Source: Pseudomonas sp. RIT-PI-r (lineage in GTDB: Bacteria > Pseudomonadota > Gammaproteobacteria > Pseudomonadales > Pseudomonadaceae). Taken from it: 64,000 bases of DNA. The notes beneath the pieces were generated by a model. That model was not told the origin of the DNA. It saw only the letters and a program-made list of their open reading frames with translations, and did no database searches. The stretch spans positions 1-64,000 of the forward strand of contig NZ_LIGE01000010.1 in assembly GCF_001297015.1 (NCBI RefSeq). The letters are read 5' to 3'. The number at the start of each line of letters is the position of its first letter. Positions within the stretch are counted from its first letter, which is position 1. This document shows, piece by piece, positions 43,949 to 53,560 of the stretch. Both the position numbers and the translations under genes were made by a program.

Positions 43949-44844
43949 TGCTCAACCGATTTCAAGGCTGGCGCGAACGTGGCTGGTCGCCCGTTGACGC
44001 CTCCACCTATGCAACCACCTGGCGGCGTTTCGGTGGCAGCGTTGCGACTCACCCATTGGTGGTGGAGCGTCTGGCTGATCTCGCCGGCATCCCGGTGCGT
44101 TACCTGGCCTGGGAGCAACAAGGCGAAATCAAGGCGGCGATCCCGACCTGGGGACGCGATCTGGCGTTGTCCAAGGACGTGCTCAAGCGCAATGGCAAAA
44201 AAGGCTTGTTCGACCTCGGCAATGCCGAGCTGATCCTGCCGGCCGCCGTTGAGGCCCAAGCCCCGCTGCGCCATCGCGCACGCTACCTGTCGGCCCTCAA
44301 TGAAAGCCGCTTCAGCGGCCTGAAGTTGCAGACCGAACAACTGGCCATGGCCCGCACCCCGGAAGATCTGTCGAAGAAATTCCGCTACAACCAGCGCCGC
44401 GAACTGCGTTTGCTGGAAGAGGCGGGCGGCGTGGTGCGTGCGGTCAGTGAGTTCTCCAGCGCCGAACTGGCGGCGATCTACTGCGATCTGTTTCAGCGTC
44501 GCTGGGGCTTCCCGGCCACAGGCGCGGCACGCATGGGCGAAGTGATCGAGCTGTTGCGCGAGCTGTTGATCGGCTCGGTGATCTTCCTCAACGATGCGCC
44601 GATTGCGATTCAACTGGTGTACCGCGTCGAAGCGCCAGAGTGGATCAGCGTCGAATACATCAACGGCGGTGTCGATCCGCAAACCCGCGATTTCAGCCCC
44701 GGCAGCGTGTTGAGCTTTCTCAATACGCAAAGCGCCTGGGAACACGCACGAGCGCTGGACAAGCCGCTGCGCTTTTCCTTTGGTCGCGCCGACCGTGAAT
44801 ACAAGGATCGCTGGTGCAATCCTGTGCCGGTGTTCACCGTATGA
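43948..44844 (+). CDS. mig-14: Mig-14 family protein
   Basis: 298 residues. Mig-14 proteins help bacteria resist cationic antimicrobial peptides and are inner-membrane associated in Salmonella; the fold resembles FemAB/GNAT aminoacyl or acyl transferases. Visible features: STYATTWRRFGGSVATHP near the N-terminus, KKFRYNQRRELRLLEEAGG, then DFSPGSVLSFLNTQSAWEHA and FSFGRADREYKDRWCN, typical of the C-terminal acetyltransferase-like half. It overlaps its neighbours by 1 and 4 bases. The substrate is not known. Confidence 0.9.
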   Translation: MLNRFQGWRERGWSPVDASTYATTWRRFGGSVATHPLVVERLADLAGIPVRYLAWEQQGEIKAAIPTWGRDLALSKDVLKRNGKKGLFDLGNAELILPAAVEAQAPLRHRARYLSALNESRFSGLKLQTEQLAMARTPEDLSKKFRYNQRRELRLLEEAGGVVRAVSEFSSAELAAIYCDLFQRRWGFPATGAARMGEVIELLRELLIGSVIFLNDAPIAIQLVYRVEAPEWISVEYINGGVDPQTRDFSPGSVLSFLNTQSAWEHARALDKPLRFSFGRADREYKDRWCNPVPVFTV

Positions 44845-46289
44845 GCCCGCCCATGAGTCGCAAACAACAATTGCTCAAGCGTCACCGGCGCAACAAACGC
44901 ATCGGTCTGTTGATTGCGCTGGCCGTGTTGATCGCGGTCGGTGTACTGGTTGCGTGGTGGTTACCGCTGGTGCTTGCAGTGATCGGCTGGATCGCCCATG
45001 AGGCGTGGTTCGCCGATCATTTGTTCTATTCGCCGAAAGACGATTACCAGTACAGCTTTCCGCCGTTCACACCGCAGCCAAAAGTGCACCTTAACGGTGA
45101 ACAATTGCGCCTCGATGAAGGCGTGATGCTGGTGGATGACGCCACGCTGATTCTCGCGGTGCACGTCAAAAGCACATGGCTGGGACGCTTCTTCGATCCG
45201 CGCATTGAGCTGGCAGGCGGTACGAATCCCGACGCGCAAACCTTTGAGCGCGGCGTCAACGGCCTGCGTTATCTGAACCTCAGCGGTCAGGCGCAAGCCT
45301 TGTCCCAAGGCGTGCTGCGCTTGCGCGGACGCTGCTGTCGCGTCTGGGGTGAGCCGCTGCTGTGGGCGCTGGAGCAAGCGGATTACCGCCGTTCGCGGGT
45401 GATGGTGATTGCTCCGCACGCCGACGATGCGGAACTGGCCGCCTACGGTTTGTACAGTCAGGCCGATGAAGCCTGGATCGTCACCCTGACTGCCGGCGAA
45501 ATTGAAGCCGAACACTATCAGCAGATGGGCCTGAGCAAAGTCGAAGCCGCGCGGCTCAAGGGCCGATTGCGTGCCTGGGACAGCCTCGCCGTGCCGCGCT
45601 GGGCCGGTGTGCCGACGGAAAACTGCGTGCAACTCGGTTACTTCTGTCTGCAACTGGCAGCGATGCAGGCGGCGCCGAATCAAGCGATGGCTTCACGCGA
45701 AGCCGATCTGAGCGATACCCGTCTGTTCCGCCAGTTGAACCCGTTCAGCTTGCCGAGCGACGTCGACGGCGCGCCGACCTGGAACAATCTGCTGGCCGAC
45801 CTGCATGAAGTGTTGCTGCGAGCGCGCCCTGACGTGATCGTCCTGCCGCATCCGACGCTTGATCCGCATCCTGATCATCTGTGCAGCCAGCAAGCCGTGC
45901 TGCAAGTGCTGAACACTCTGGACTGGCAGCCAACCCTGCTCGGTTACGCCAACCATTTGCACGATAACGATCGCTGGCCGATGGGCAATGCCGGTGAAGG
46001 CGTTGCGTTGCCTCCGGCCTTCGATGGCGCCGTACCGATGCAGCCGCTGTGCTTGCCGCTAACCCTTGAGCAGCAACGCGACAAGGCCATGGCGCTGGGC
46101 ATGATGCATGACTTGCAGCCGCCAGCACCGTTCAAGCGTCGTTTGCGCCGCTTGATTCAGCGCGTGCTGGCCGGGCGTGCACCGTCGATATACGGCGAGA
46201 ATGAGTTTTTTCGAAAAGCGGTCCGACGCCAGGAATTACTCTGGCTGCTGAAACCGGGTGAATCAGGCGTGAATCGGGGAGATTTATGA
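44841..46289 (+). CDS. dnpA: PIG-L family deacetylase DnpA
   Basis: 482 residues. The N-terminus is basic (SRKQQLLKRHRRNKR), followed by one or two membrane segments (about 21-58), so it is anchored with the catalytic domain attached. PIG-L de-N-acetylase motifs: VIAPHADDAELAAYGL (the H-x-D-D metal/catalytic box) and DPHPDHLCSQ. PAO1 DnpA (PA5002) is a de-N-acetylase linked to antibiotic persistence and LPS. The start overlaps the mig-14 stop (ATGA); a longer frame from 44814 is rejected. Confidence 0.92.
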   Translation: MSPPMSRKQQLLKRHRRNKRIGLLIALAVLIAVGVLVAWWLPLVLAVIGWIAHEAWFADHLFYSPKDDYQYSFPPFTPQPKVHLNGEQLRLDEGVMLVDDATLILAVHVKSTWLGRFFDPRIELAGGTNPDAQTFERGVNGLRYLNLSGQAQALSQGVLRLRGRCCRVWGEPLLWALEQADYRRSRVMVIAPHADDAELAAYGLYSQADEAWIVTLTAGEIEAEHYQQMGLSKVEAARLKGRLRAWDSLAVPRWAGVPTENCVQLGYFCLQLAAMQAAPNQAMASREADLSDTRLFRQLNPFSLPSDVDGAPTWNNLLADLHEVLLRARPDVIVLPHPTLDPHPDHLCSQQAVLQVLNTLDWQPTLLGYANHLHDNDRWPMGNAGEGVALPPAFDGAVPMQPLCLPLTLEQQRDKAMALGMMHDLQPPAPFKRRLRRLIQRVLAGRAPSIYGENEFFRKAVRRQELLWLLKPGESGVNRGDL

Positions 46290-47440
46290 GTCAACGGTCA
46301 AAGGTTCTGCAGTTGCAACCTGACTACAACGTCAAAGCCCATGATTTCGCCGACCTTGCCGAGCAGATCGTCAAGGCGTTGCCGTCGGAGCGCTATGAGA
46401 TCACGGCGGCTTTCCTGCGCGGTAAACCTGCGGCCGGTGAGCCAGTGAGTCGTGCTGACCGCTCGGTGTATTTCGAGTTTTCCGACAAGTCGCTCAAGGG
46501 CATGCGCCTGCGGGCGATGTGGCAGCTATACAAGTTCTGCCGCCGGGAAAAGTTTGACGTGGTGATCTGCAACCGCTTCAAACCGGTGAACATGATGCTC
46601 ACGCTCAACCGCTGGTTGAAGGTGCCGTTGTGTATTGGCATCTCCCACGGTTTCGGCGAATACGACCGTTTCTATCGTCGTCGTCAGACCCAGCGCCTGA
46701 TCGATCGGCACTGGCGTTTCGTCGGTGTTTCGCCAGCGGTCAAACAGTACCTGCTGGACTGCGATTGCGGGTTCACCGACCAGAATACCTACGCTATTAC
46801 CAATGCCATCGACATCGAACAGGCCGAAGGCTTGCAACACAGTCGTGAAAGGGCTCGCGAACTGCTCGGTATCGATCCGGATGTGCGCCTGATCGGCGCG
46901 CTGGGGCGATTGGTTTCGGTCAAGGGCCATACCTATCTGTTGCAGGCGTTTGCCGCGCTCAAGGACAAATACCCGAACACGCAATTGGCAATCATCGGTG
47001 CCGGCCGCCTGCAAGCGCCGCTGGCTGCCGAAATTGAGCAGTTGGGCCTGGGCGGACGCGCACATTTGCTGGGCTTCAAGGAAAACGCCCTGCAATACGT
47101 GCGTGCCTTTGATATCTGGACCATGCCGTCGCTGGCTGAAGGCCTTGGCCTGGCTTTGCTCGAAGGCATGAGCGGGCACCTGCCGGTGATCGCCTCGAAC
47201 GTGCCGGCCATGCTGCCGCTGATCGAAGGCGCAGGCGGGTTGTCGATTACCCCGAAAGATGTGCCGAGCCTGGTCGAGGCGCTGGATAATTATCTCGCGC
47301 TGTCCGATGACGAGCTCAAGGCCAAGGGCGAGCAGGCTTACCGCTATCTACAGGACCAGCATGATATCGAGGTGTTCCGTCAGGAATATCTGGACTTGAT
47401 TGACTCTGGCCTGGAACAGGCTCGCAGGGAGCAGCCATGA
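46286..47440 (+). CDS. ssg: Cell-surface glycosyltransferase Ssg-like (GT4)
   Basis: 384 residues, GT-B fold. N-terminal VLQLQPDYNVKAHDFADLAE, then CNRFKPVNMMLTLNRWLKV; donor half with GALGRLVSVKGHTYLLQAF and the acid motif SLAEGLGLALLEGMSG. Ssg affects LPS, adhesion and motility in P. fluorescens and P. aeruginosa. It overlaps dnpA and wapR by four bases each, with the order dnpA-ssg-wapR as in PAO1. It is paralogous in layout to the wapH-like gene at 42818 (shared VLQ start and CNRFKP/AHRFKP). Confidence 0.9.
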   Translation: MSQRSKVLQLQPDYNVKAHDFADLAEQIVKALPSERYEITAAFLRGKPAAGEPVSRADRSVYFEFSDKSLKGMRLRAMWQLYKFCRREKFDVVICNRFKPVNMMLTLNRWLKVPLCIGISHGFGEYDRFYRRRQTQRLIDRHWRFVGVSPAVKQYLLDCDCGFTDQNTYAITNAIDIEQAEGLQHSRERARELLGIDPDVRLIGALGRLVSVKGHTYLLQAFAALKDKYPNTQLAIIGAGRLQAPLAAEIEQLGLGGRAHLLGFKENALQYVRAFDIWTMPSLAEGLGLALLEGMSGHLPVIASNVPAMLPLIEGAGGLSITPKDVPSLVEALDNYLALSDDELKAKGEQAYRYLQDQHDIEVFRQEYLDLIDSGLEQARREQP

Positions 47441-48339
47441 GTGAACAAACAGCAACGAGCGAAGCGAACGCCCTCGTCACCGTCATCATCGCATCGTACA
47501 ACCACGGGCCGTACATTGAGGAAAGCATCCTCAGTGTCATCAACCAGACTTACAAGAACATCGAACTGCTGGTGATCGATGACGGCTCGAACGACGACAG
47601 CGTCGAGCGCATCAGTGCTTTGCAGGCGCAGCACGGTTTCGATTTCCGTGTGCAGCAGAACCAGGGCCTGACCAATACGCTCAATGGCGCCATTGCGCGC
47701 GCCAAGGGCAGCCTGATCGTGCCGTTCGGCTCTGACGACATCATGTATCCGGAGCGTATTGCCACGCAGGTGGCCTACATGGCCGGCAAACCCGAAGTCG
47801 GGATCTGCGCCGGCAACATCGAACTGATGGACGCCGATGGCAATCTCTACCCGGAAAAACGTCAGCGCCGCGACGTACCGTTCCGCCGCCTCGATTTCGA
47901 CGACATGTTCCTTGAGCGCAAGCCGTATCCGCCGGCGCCGACGCTGATGATCCGGCGCGAAGCGCTGGACAAGGTCGGCGGGTTCGATCCAGCGATTCGT
48001 CTTGAAGATCTGTATATCGAGTTGAAGGTGACGCGTGCCGGTTATTTCATCGACGGCTTGAACATGGTCATGGCGCGCTACCGCAAGCACGCCACCAACT
48101 CGTACAAGAATCACCGTTTCATGATCGAAAGCATCCTGCGTATCTACGCATTGTTCAGCGATCATCCGCTGTATGACGAAGTGCGTTACAAGGCGCTCAA
48201 CTCGATGTTCCTCAAGACCGCCAACCGCAATCGCAAGCTGGCGCGGGAACTGCTGGCGCAGATCCCGTTCAAGGCGTGGAACAAAAAGACCTGGCGCGGT
48301 CTTGGACGGTTACTGTTTTCGCCGCGGGAAAAGAGTTGA
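47437..48339 (+). CDS. wapR: LPS core rhamnosyltransferase WapR-like (GT2)
   Basis: 300 residues, GT-A fold of family GT2. VTVIIASYNHGPYIEESIL binds the nucleotide sugar, VIDDGSNDDS and PFGSDDIMYPER supply the D-x-D metal site, and the C-terminal helix holds LEDLYIELKVTRAGYF. In P. aeruginosa WapR adds the alpha-1,3-L-rhamnose to which O antigen is later ligated. It ends the carbamoyltransferase-to-wapR operon, followed by a terminator. The rhamnose specificity is assumed from position and fold. Confidence 0.9.
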   Translation: MSEQTATSEANALVTVIIASYNHGPYIEESILSVINQTYKNIELLVIDDGSNDDSVERISALQAQHGFDFRVQQNQGLTNTLNGAIARAKGSLIVPFGSDDIMYPERIATQVAYMAGKPEVGICAGNIELMDADGNLYPEKRQRRDVPFRRLDFDDMFLERKPYPPAPTLMIRREALDKVGGFDPAIRLEDLYIELKVTRAGYFIDGLNMVMARYRKHATNSYKNHRFMIESILRIYALFSDHPLYDEVRYKALNSMFLKTANRNRKLARELLAQIPFKAWNKKTWRGLGRLLFSPREKS

Positions 48340-48346
48340 AACAGCG

Positions 48347-48373
48347 GTCGCCCGCGCTTAGCGGGCGACTTTC
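48347..48373. terminator. Bidirectional terminator between wapR and the acyltransferase
   Basis: GTCGCCCGC (48347-48355) pairs perfectly with GCGGGCGAC (48361-48369) around GCTTA, followed by TTTCT on the + strand. It contains the acyltransferase stop codon. Confidence 0.78.
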
Positions 48374-49575
48374 TCCGAGAGCTGCTTATCGCCTTTCTGG
48401 CGCGAGCGAATCCACAGCAGGACTTTTTTGCCGGCGGCCATGCCCGGCAACTCGATGTACAGAAAGCTCAGGCTGCTGATCAGAATCAGCAGGCACGTGC
48501 AGATCGCGATCAGCGGCAGATAGACATCCGCCTCCCGCGCGTCGAGATTCAGCAGCAGCGGCAGACGCTGCACCATCAGCCACAACACGAAACCGTGCAG
48601 CAGATAGGTGCTGTAGCTGATCTCGCCGAGCCAGCGGATGCTGCGTGGCTTGAGCGCACCGAACAGGCTGTTGCCCGACGCCACGATCACGAAAAACAGT
48701 GACAGCAGGAACAGCGGCCCGGTCTTGAAGGCACGGTTGAACGCGGTGAACGCAATCACCAGCGCCAGCAACGCAATGATCCCCGCCAGAGGTGTACGGC
48801 TCCACGCCACCAACGCCGGTCGGCGAATCCAGTACGCCGCCGCGATGCCGCCGAGAAAACTGGCGATGAAGTGCTTTTTCAGCGAATGTTCCCATCCGAC
48901 CACTTGATACAGCGCATAGATGCCGATCAGGCACAGCACCACTTGTACCCAGTTGCCGCGGTAGATGAAGACCATTGCGGCCAGCGGCAGCGCCAGATAG
49001 AAGAATACTTCATAGGCCAGCGTCCAGGTGACGTTGGAGATCAGCATGCCGGTTTGCGGATATTGGTTGATGTCGGGGCGGTCAAAAGTCAGCCACGCCA
49101 GAATCTGTTTGAACAGGGCGCTGCCAGGCTCCTTCAGCTCCCAGTTCTGCAAATGGAACACGGTGACAAAGACAATCAGCATCAACGGAAGGTACAGCGG
49201 ATAAAGTCGAAACACCCGCGAAATGCCAAACGCCAACCAATCGTGCTGACGCCCTTGGGTCAGCAGACGGTTCCAGAACAGAAATCCGGTGATCATGAAA
49301 AACAGCGCAACGCTGCCCTGACCGATCATCGAGTAAAAGTTGCTGGGCGGAAATCCGAACTCTCCAGTGCGCAGAAAAATCCAGGTAATGACCGTGTGGT
49401 GCACGAATACACCAAACGCCAGATAGCCGCGCAAGCCATCAATGCTGGCATAGCGGCTTTCACCGGAATGCTGCAGATGGCGGGCGATTTTCGGCACGAC
49501 GCGCAGCAATAGCGCGGCGGATACGATGGCCAGCGCATAGGCGCCCAGCGCAATCAGGGGGTTAGTCTCGATCAT
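48358..49575 (-). CDS. Membrane acyltransferase (acyltransferase 3, OafA/YrhL-like)
   Basis: 405 residues with about ten hydrophobic segments. Acyltransferase-3 features: YASIDGLRGYLAFGVFVHHT near the N-terminus (with the conserved R and H-H), then FYSMIGQGSVALFFMITGFL and SRVFRLYPLYLPLML. These proteins move acyl groups onto exported sugars such as O antigen or core. It is translationally coupled (TGATG) to the ligase-kinase gene upstream, pointing to LPS or polymer acylation. The acyl donor and target are unknown. Confidence 0.9.
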   Translation of the reverse strand: MIETNPLIALGAYALAIVSAALLLRVVPKIARHLQHSGESRYASIDGLRGYLAFGVFVHHTVITWIFLRTGEFGFPPSNFYSMIGQGSVALFFMITGFLFWNRLLTQGRQHDWLAFGISRVFRLYPLYLPLMLIVFVTVFHLQNWELKEPGSALFKQILAWLTFDRPDINQYPQTGMLISNVTWTLAYEVFFYLALPLAAMVFIYRGNWVQVVLCLIGIYALYQVVGWEHSLKKHFIASFLGGIAAAYWIRRPALVAWSRTPLAGIIALLALVIAFTAFNRAFKTGPLFLLSLFFVIVASGNSLFGALKPRSIRWLGEISYSTYLLHGFVLWLMVQRLPLLLNLDAREADVYLPLIAICTCLLILISSLSFLYIELPGMAAGKKVLLWIRSRQKGDKQLSEKVAR

Positions 49576-51437
49576 CAGTGAACTCGGGCCGGAGTGTTGC
49601 CGGCCAGCACTTGCCTGTGCAGATTATCCACCGCAGATTGCGACGCCGTGACGGCGTAGCCCTGAAGCAGTGCTTCGAAGTGTTCTTCGAACAGCCAGCG
49701 TTTGTCGACGGTGTAACGCTGCATATGGCGCAAATTTCGCTGGCGCAGGGCCAGACTGAGCGGGCTAGGGTAAACGCGCAGGTCAGCCAGATCAATCAAG
49801 CCGAACTCGCCATCCTCCAGCACCAACACGTTGCCCAAGTGCAGAGAGCGGAAATAGACGCCTTTCTCATGCAGTTGCGCCATGAACTTGCCAAAGCGTT
49901 CCACCAGCGCCTGGCGAACGGCCGGTGCAGTAATACTCTGCAATACCTGACGCAGAGTGTGGCCGGGCAGGGGGGCGTAATGCACGGCGCTGCTGCCGTC
50001 GTTGAGGCGATACAGGTTGAGCACTTGCGGGGTTGGAATGCCCATCAGGCGCAACTGTTCACTGTTGACGGCAAAGCGTTCGGAGTACGGATTGAAGTTG
50101 CCCGAGGTGTACCAGCGACGACGGCGGAACAGCTTGAGGAAGCTACCATCGGTCAGGCGCAGGACTTTCGGGCCCAAACCATCCTCTTCGATCACCTGAG
50201 CGGCGTTGCTCAGATTTTGCAGGCCGGTGACGGTGAGTTTTTGCACCGGCATTGTCAGCAGGCGTCGCGCACGTTGATTGATGCTCAGTGCCGCGATCAG
50301 TGCCAGCGGAATCCACAACAGGAACCAGTGCTCCTTGGGCCGTGAAATGATTCCGCCACCTTCGGTCAGTCCGGCGCCGATGCCAAAGATCAGCAGCGTC
50401 GAGGCAACAATCAACAGTGGTTGTACGCGCTGGCGCCAACTGCTCAGCAGGCCCCAGAAAATGAAGAACAGCCACGGCAACAGGCCGAAGATGCCGACGT
50501 AATAGAGAACGCCCAGCACGAAACTGTGCGGCTCCTGGAAGTTGATGCCGACACCGGGGTCGACAGACAGCGTGGCGCTGTAGCCGTGACCGATCCAGGG
50601 ATGGTCGGCAATCATGTGCAGCACCTGTTTCCAGATTTCCAGTCGATACGAATCGCCACGTTCGATGATCATTTGTGCAAACAGGACGGCGACCGTTACA
50701 CCGCTGAGCGCCAGGCCGATCAACAAGCCTATCGAGCGACGGTTCCAGCAAATGAAGCACAGCCACAACGCGGCCATGGTCAGCGCCACCAGCGGCGTTC
50801 TGGACCCGGTGCCGATTACCGCCATAAACATGATTGCCATTGCCGGCACACTCAGCCACATCATCTGGCGGCGTTTGCAGGTCATGGTCACGCTCAGCCA
50901 ATAGGCGCTGAAGAAACCGAACAGGTGCGAGCTGAGCAGTGGGTTGTCAAAAGCGCCACCGCCGATCAGACGCATGCCCGGTTCGTAAATACGGGCGAAT
51001 CTGAACAAGAACCACGTCGTTGCGACCAACGCCACCAACGCGGCGCCGAACAGCAGAGGTTGCAGGATCTCACTGCGATAACGCACCAGCAGATAGGTGC
51101 CGGCAAACAACAGCAAGGTGTGCAGTGACGGTTTGAACATCCCGGCGATACCTTCGTCGCGCGGTCCCCAACTGAGGCTGAGCAAGGCCCAGGCGACAAA
51201 CACCAGCAGCGCGACGAACACCGGCTCGCGTAGCAACTCCTTGAGTTCACGCGGACGCAGGCACAAAGCGACCAATGTCGGAATGCTGAACAAGCCGTAA
51301 AAAAGCTTGTGATGCAGACTTCGGCCCGGCAGAAAAAACAGCGCGCACAAGAGCAGGAAGTAGCCGGCGGGAAGAATCCACAGGCTAATGAAATCGAATA
51401 CTCGATTGGACGTACTGTTGAAGCTGCGAAGTTGCAT
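49575..51437 (-). CDS. WaaL-type O-antigen ligase fused to a kinase-like domain
   Basis: 620 residues. Residues about 1-395 have some ten to twelve hydrophobic segments, the Wzy_C/ligase loop DHPWIGHGY (279-287) and H304 in QEPHSFVLGV, plus R213 in GTGSRTPLVAL; H303 is important in PAO1 WaaL. Residues about 402-600 form a kinase-like domain (K435 in GSFLKLF; VYFRSLHLGNVLV at 527-539; D549 in LIDLADL). The catalytic Asp position is Ser531, so phosphotransfer is doubtful. In PAO1 the ligase and kinase are, from memory, separate genes (PA4999, PA4998). It is coupled to the acyltransferase. Confidence 0.88.
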   Translation of the reverse strand: MQLRSFNSTSNRVFDFISLWILPAGYFLLLCALFFLPGRSLHHKLFYGLFSIPTLVALCLRPRELKELLREPVFVALLVFVAWALLSLSWGPRDEGIAGMFKPSLHTLLLFAGTYLLVRYRSEILQPLLFGAALVALVATTWFLFRFARIYEPGMRLIGGGAFDNPLLSSHLFGFFSAYWLSVTMTCKRRQMMWLSVPAMAIMFMAVIGTGSRTPLVALTMAALWLCFICWNRRSIGLLIGLALSGVTVAVLFAQMIIERGDSYRLEIWKQVLHMIADHPWIGHGYSATLSVDPGVGINFQEPHSFVLGVLYYVGIFGLLPWLFFIFWGLLSSWRQRVQPLLIVASTLLIFGIGAGLTEGGGIISRPKEHWFLLWIPLALIAALSINQRARRLLTMPVQKLTVTGLQNLSNAAQVIEEDGLGPKVLRLTDGSFLKLFRRRRWYTSGNFNPYSERFAVNSEQLRLMGIPTPQVLNLYRLNDGSSAVHYAPLPGHTLRQVLQSITAPAVRQALVERFGKFMAQLHEKGVYFRSLHLGNVLVLEDGEFGLIDLADLRVYPSPLSLALRQRNLRHMQRYTVDKRWLFEEHFEALLQGYAVTASQSAVDNLHRQVLAGNTPARVH

Positions 51438-51591
51438 GCTGTGAGATTCAATCCTGAAGTTGATCGACCATTCGGGTGATGGCTATTTGATGCTGAAAAA
51501 CGTGCCTAACAATAACAGCCTTTCGCTGTTTGCCAGAACCCTGAAGAAGCTGTGCTAAAGTCACCGTCCTTTTTATCGACTTTCGCGTGAT

Positions 51592-53394
51592 ATGACCGAT
51601 TCCAGTACCGCCGCAAGCCCTTCGAGCTTGAAAATCTACTTCCGCCTGCTCGGCTATGTTCGGCCGTACATCAGTCTGTTTCTGATCAGCATCGTCGGGT
51701 TCCTGATTTTCGCTTCGACCCAGCCGATGCTTGGCTACATCCTCAAGTATTTCGTCGACGGCCTGTCCAACCCGGAAGCGGTGCTGTTTCCAAGCGTACC
51801 TTACCTGCGTGATCTGCAACTGTTGCAGGCCGTTCCGCTGCTGATCATCCTGATCGCCGCGTGGCAGGGGCTGGGATCTTATCTGGGCAACTACTTTCTG
51901 GCCAAGGTTTCCCTCGGCCTGGTGCACGATCTGCGGGTGCAGTTGTTCAACAACCTGCTGGTGCTGCCGAATCGTTATTTCGACAAGCATAACTCCGGTC
52001 ATCTGATTTCGCGTATCACCTTCAACGTGACCATGGTCACGGGGGCGGCAACGGATGCGATCAAGGTCGTAATCCGTGAAGGCATGACGGTGATCTTCCT
52101 GTTTGCCTCCCTCCTGTTCATGAACTGGAAGCTGACGCTGGTGATGGTTGCCATCCTGCCGCTGATTGCCGTAATGGTGCGCACGGCGAGCAAGAAATTC
52201 CGCAAACAGAGCAAGAAAATCCAGCTGGCCATGGGCGATGTCACGCACGTGGCTTCGGAAACCATTCAGGGCTATCGCGTGGTGCGCAGCTTCGGTGGCG
52301 AGGCTTACGAAGAAAAACGCTTCCTCGCTGCCAGCCAGAGCAACACCGACAAACAACTGCGCATGACCCGTACCGGCGCCATCTACACGCCGATGCTGCA
52401 ACTGGTGATCTACAGCGCCATGGCGGTGTTGATGTTCCTCGTGCTGTTCCTGCGCGGCGATGCCTCTGCAGGAGATATGGTCGCCTACATCACCCTGGCC
52501 GGCCTGCTGCCGAAGCCGATTCGCCAACTGTCCGAAGTCAGCTCGACCATCCAGAAAGGCGTGGCGGGTGCCGAAAGCATTTTCGAACAACTGGACGTCG
52601 AGCCTGAAGTCGATACCGGTACGGTCACGCGTGACTCGGTGACCGGTCGTCTGGATGTGCGCAACCTGAGCTTCACCTACCCGGGCACCGAACGTCAGGT
52701 GCTCGACGACATCAGTTTCTCCGCCGAACCGGGGCAGATGGTTGCGCTGGTGGGGCGTTCGGGCAGTGGCAAGTCGACGCTGGCCAACCTGATTCCGCGT
52801 TTCTATCACCACGACAAGGGTGAAATTCTCATCGACGGTGTGGAAGTCGAACAGTACAAACTGCTCAACCTGCGTCGTCATATTGCCCAGGTTACCCAGC
52901 ACGTCACCCTGTTCAGCGACACCGTGGCCAATAACATTGCCTACGGCGATCTGGCCGGTGCGCCGCGTGAGGATATCGAGAAAGCTGCGCGGGACGCCTA
53001 CGCGATGGACTTCATCGAGCAATTGCCGGAAGGCCTTGACACTCAGGTCGGCGAAAACGGCGTCCTGCTTTCCGGTGGCCAGCGCCAGCGCCTGGCAATT
53101 GCCCGGGCCTTGCTCAAGAATGCGCCGCTGCTGATTCTCGATGAGGCCACTTCGGCACTCGACACCGAATCCGAGCGGCACATCCAGGCCGCACTGGATC
53201 AAGTGATGAAAGGCCGCACTACGCTGGTGATTGCCCACCGTCTGTCGACCATCGAGAAAGCCGATCTGATCCTGGTCATGGATCAGGGGCGTATCGTCGA
53301 GCGCGGCACGCATGATCAATTGCTCGCGCAAAATGGCTATTACGCCCGTCTCAACGCCATGGGCCTCGATGCCCCGACTGAAGACATCGCCTGA
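51592..53394 (+). CDS. msbA: Lipid A export ABC transporter MsbA
   Basis: Homodimeric exporter that flips lipid A-core across the inner membrane. 600 residues: six TM segments in the first about 330, including IYFRLLGYVRPYISLFLISI; then the nucleotide-binding domain with Walker A GRSGSGKST, signature LSGGQRQRLAIARALL, Walker B LLILDEATSALD and switch His in VIAHRLSTIEKADLI. ATG 51592 is preceded by a 150-bp gap from the divergent ligase gene; no strong ribosome site is visible. It is essential in most Gram-negatives. Confidence 0.97.
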   Translation: MTDSSTAASPSSLKIYFRLLGYVRPYISLFLISIVGFLIFASTQPMLGYILKYFVDGLSNPEAVLFPSVPYLRDLQLLQAVPLLIILIAAWQGLGSYLGNYFLAKVSLGLVHDLRVQLFNNLLVLPNRYFDKHNSGHLISRITFNVTMVTGAATDAIKVVIREGMTVIFLFASLLFMNWKLTLVMVAILPLIAVMVRTASKKFRKQSKKIQLAMGDVTHVASETIQGYRVVRSFGGEAYEEKRFLAASQSNTDKQLRMTRTGAIYTPMLQLVIYSAMAVLMFLVLFLRGDASAGDMVAYITLAGLLPKPIRQLSEVSSTIQKGVAGAESIFEQLDVEPEVDTGTVTRDSVTGRLDVRNLSFTYPGTERQVLDDISFSAEPGQMVALVGRSGSGKSTLANLIPRFYHHDKGEILIDGVEVEQYKLLNLRRHIAQVTQHVTLFSDTVANNIAYGDLAGAPREDIEKAARDAYAMDFIEQLPEGLDTQVGENGVLLSGGQRQRLAIARALLKNAPLLILDEATSALDTESERHIQAALDQVMKGRTTLVIAHRLSTIEKADLILVMDQGRIVERGTHDQLLAQNGYYARLNAMGLDAPTEDIA

Positions 53395-53410
53395 TAACCG
53401 GCAAAATCCC

Positions 53411-53436
53411 GTGGGAGCGAGCTTGCTTGCTCCCGC
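53411..53436. repeat. Short REP hairpin downstream of msbA
   Basis: GTGGGAGCGAGCTTGC and TTGCTCCCGCG form the hairpin GGGAGCGAGC/GCTTGCTCCC, a truncated member of the family seen at 39511. It lies between msbA and the sulfotransferase gene. Confidence 0.7.
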
Positions 53437-53560
53437 GTTTGTATCCAGTCCTTTACCCATCTTGACCAAACGGGAATAAATCCCGCTGCCGCGCTTGTTA
53501 AGGTTCCTCCACGAACTCTGAACTTGATTGAGGGGCTATCCCCTTCGCGCGGTGATCTGC

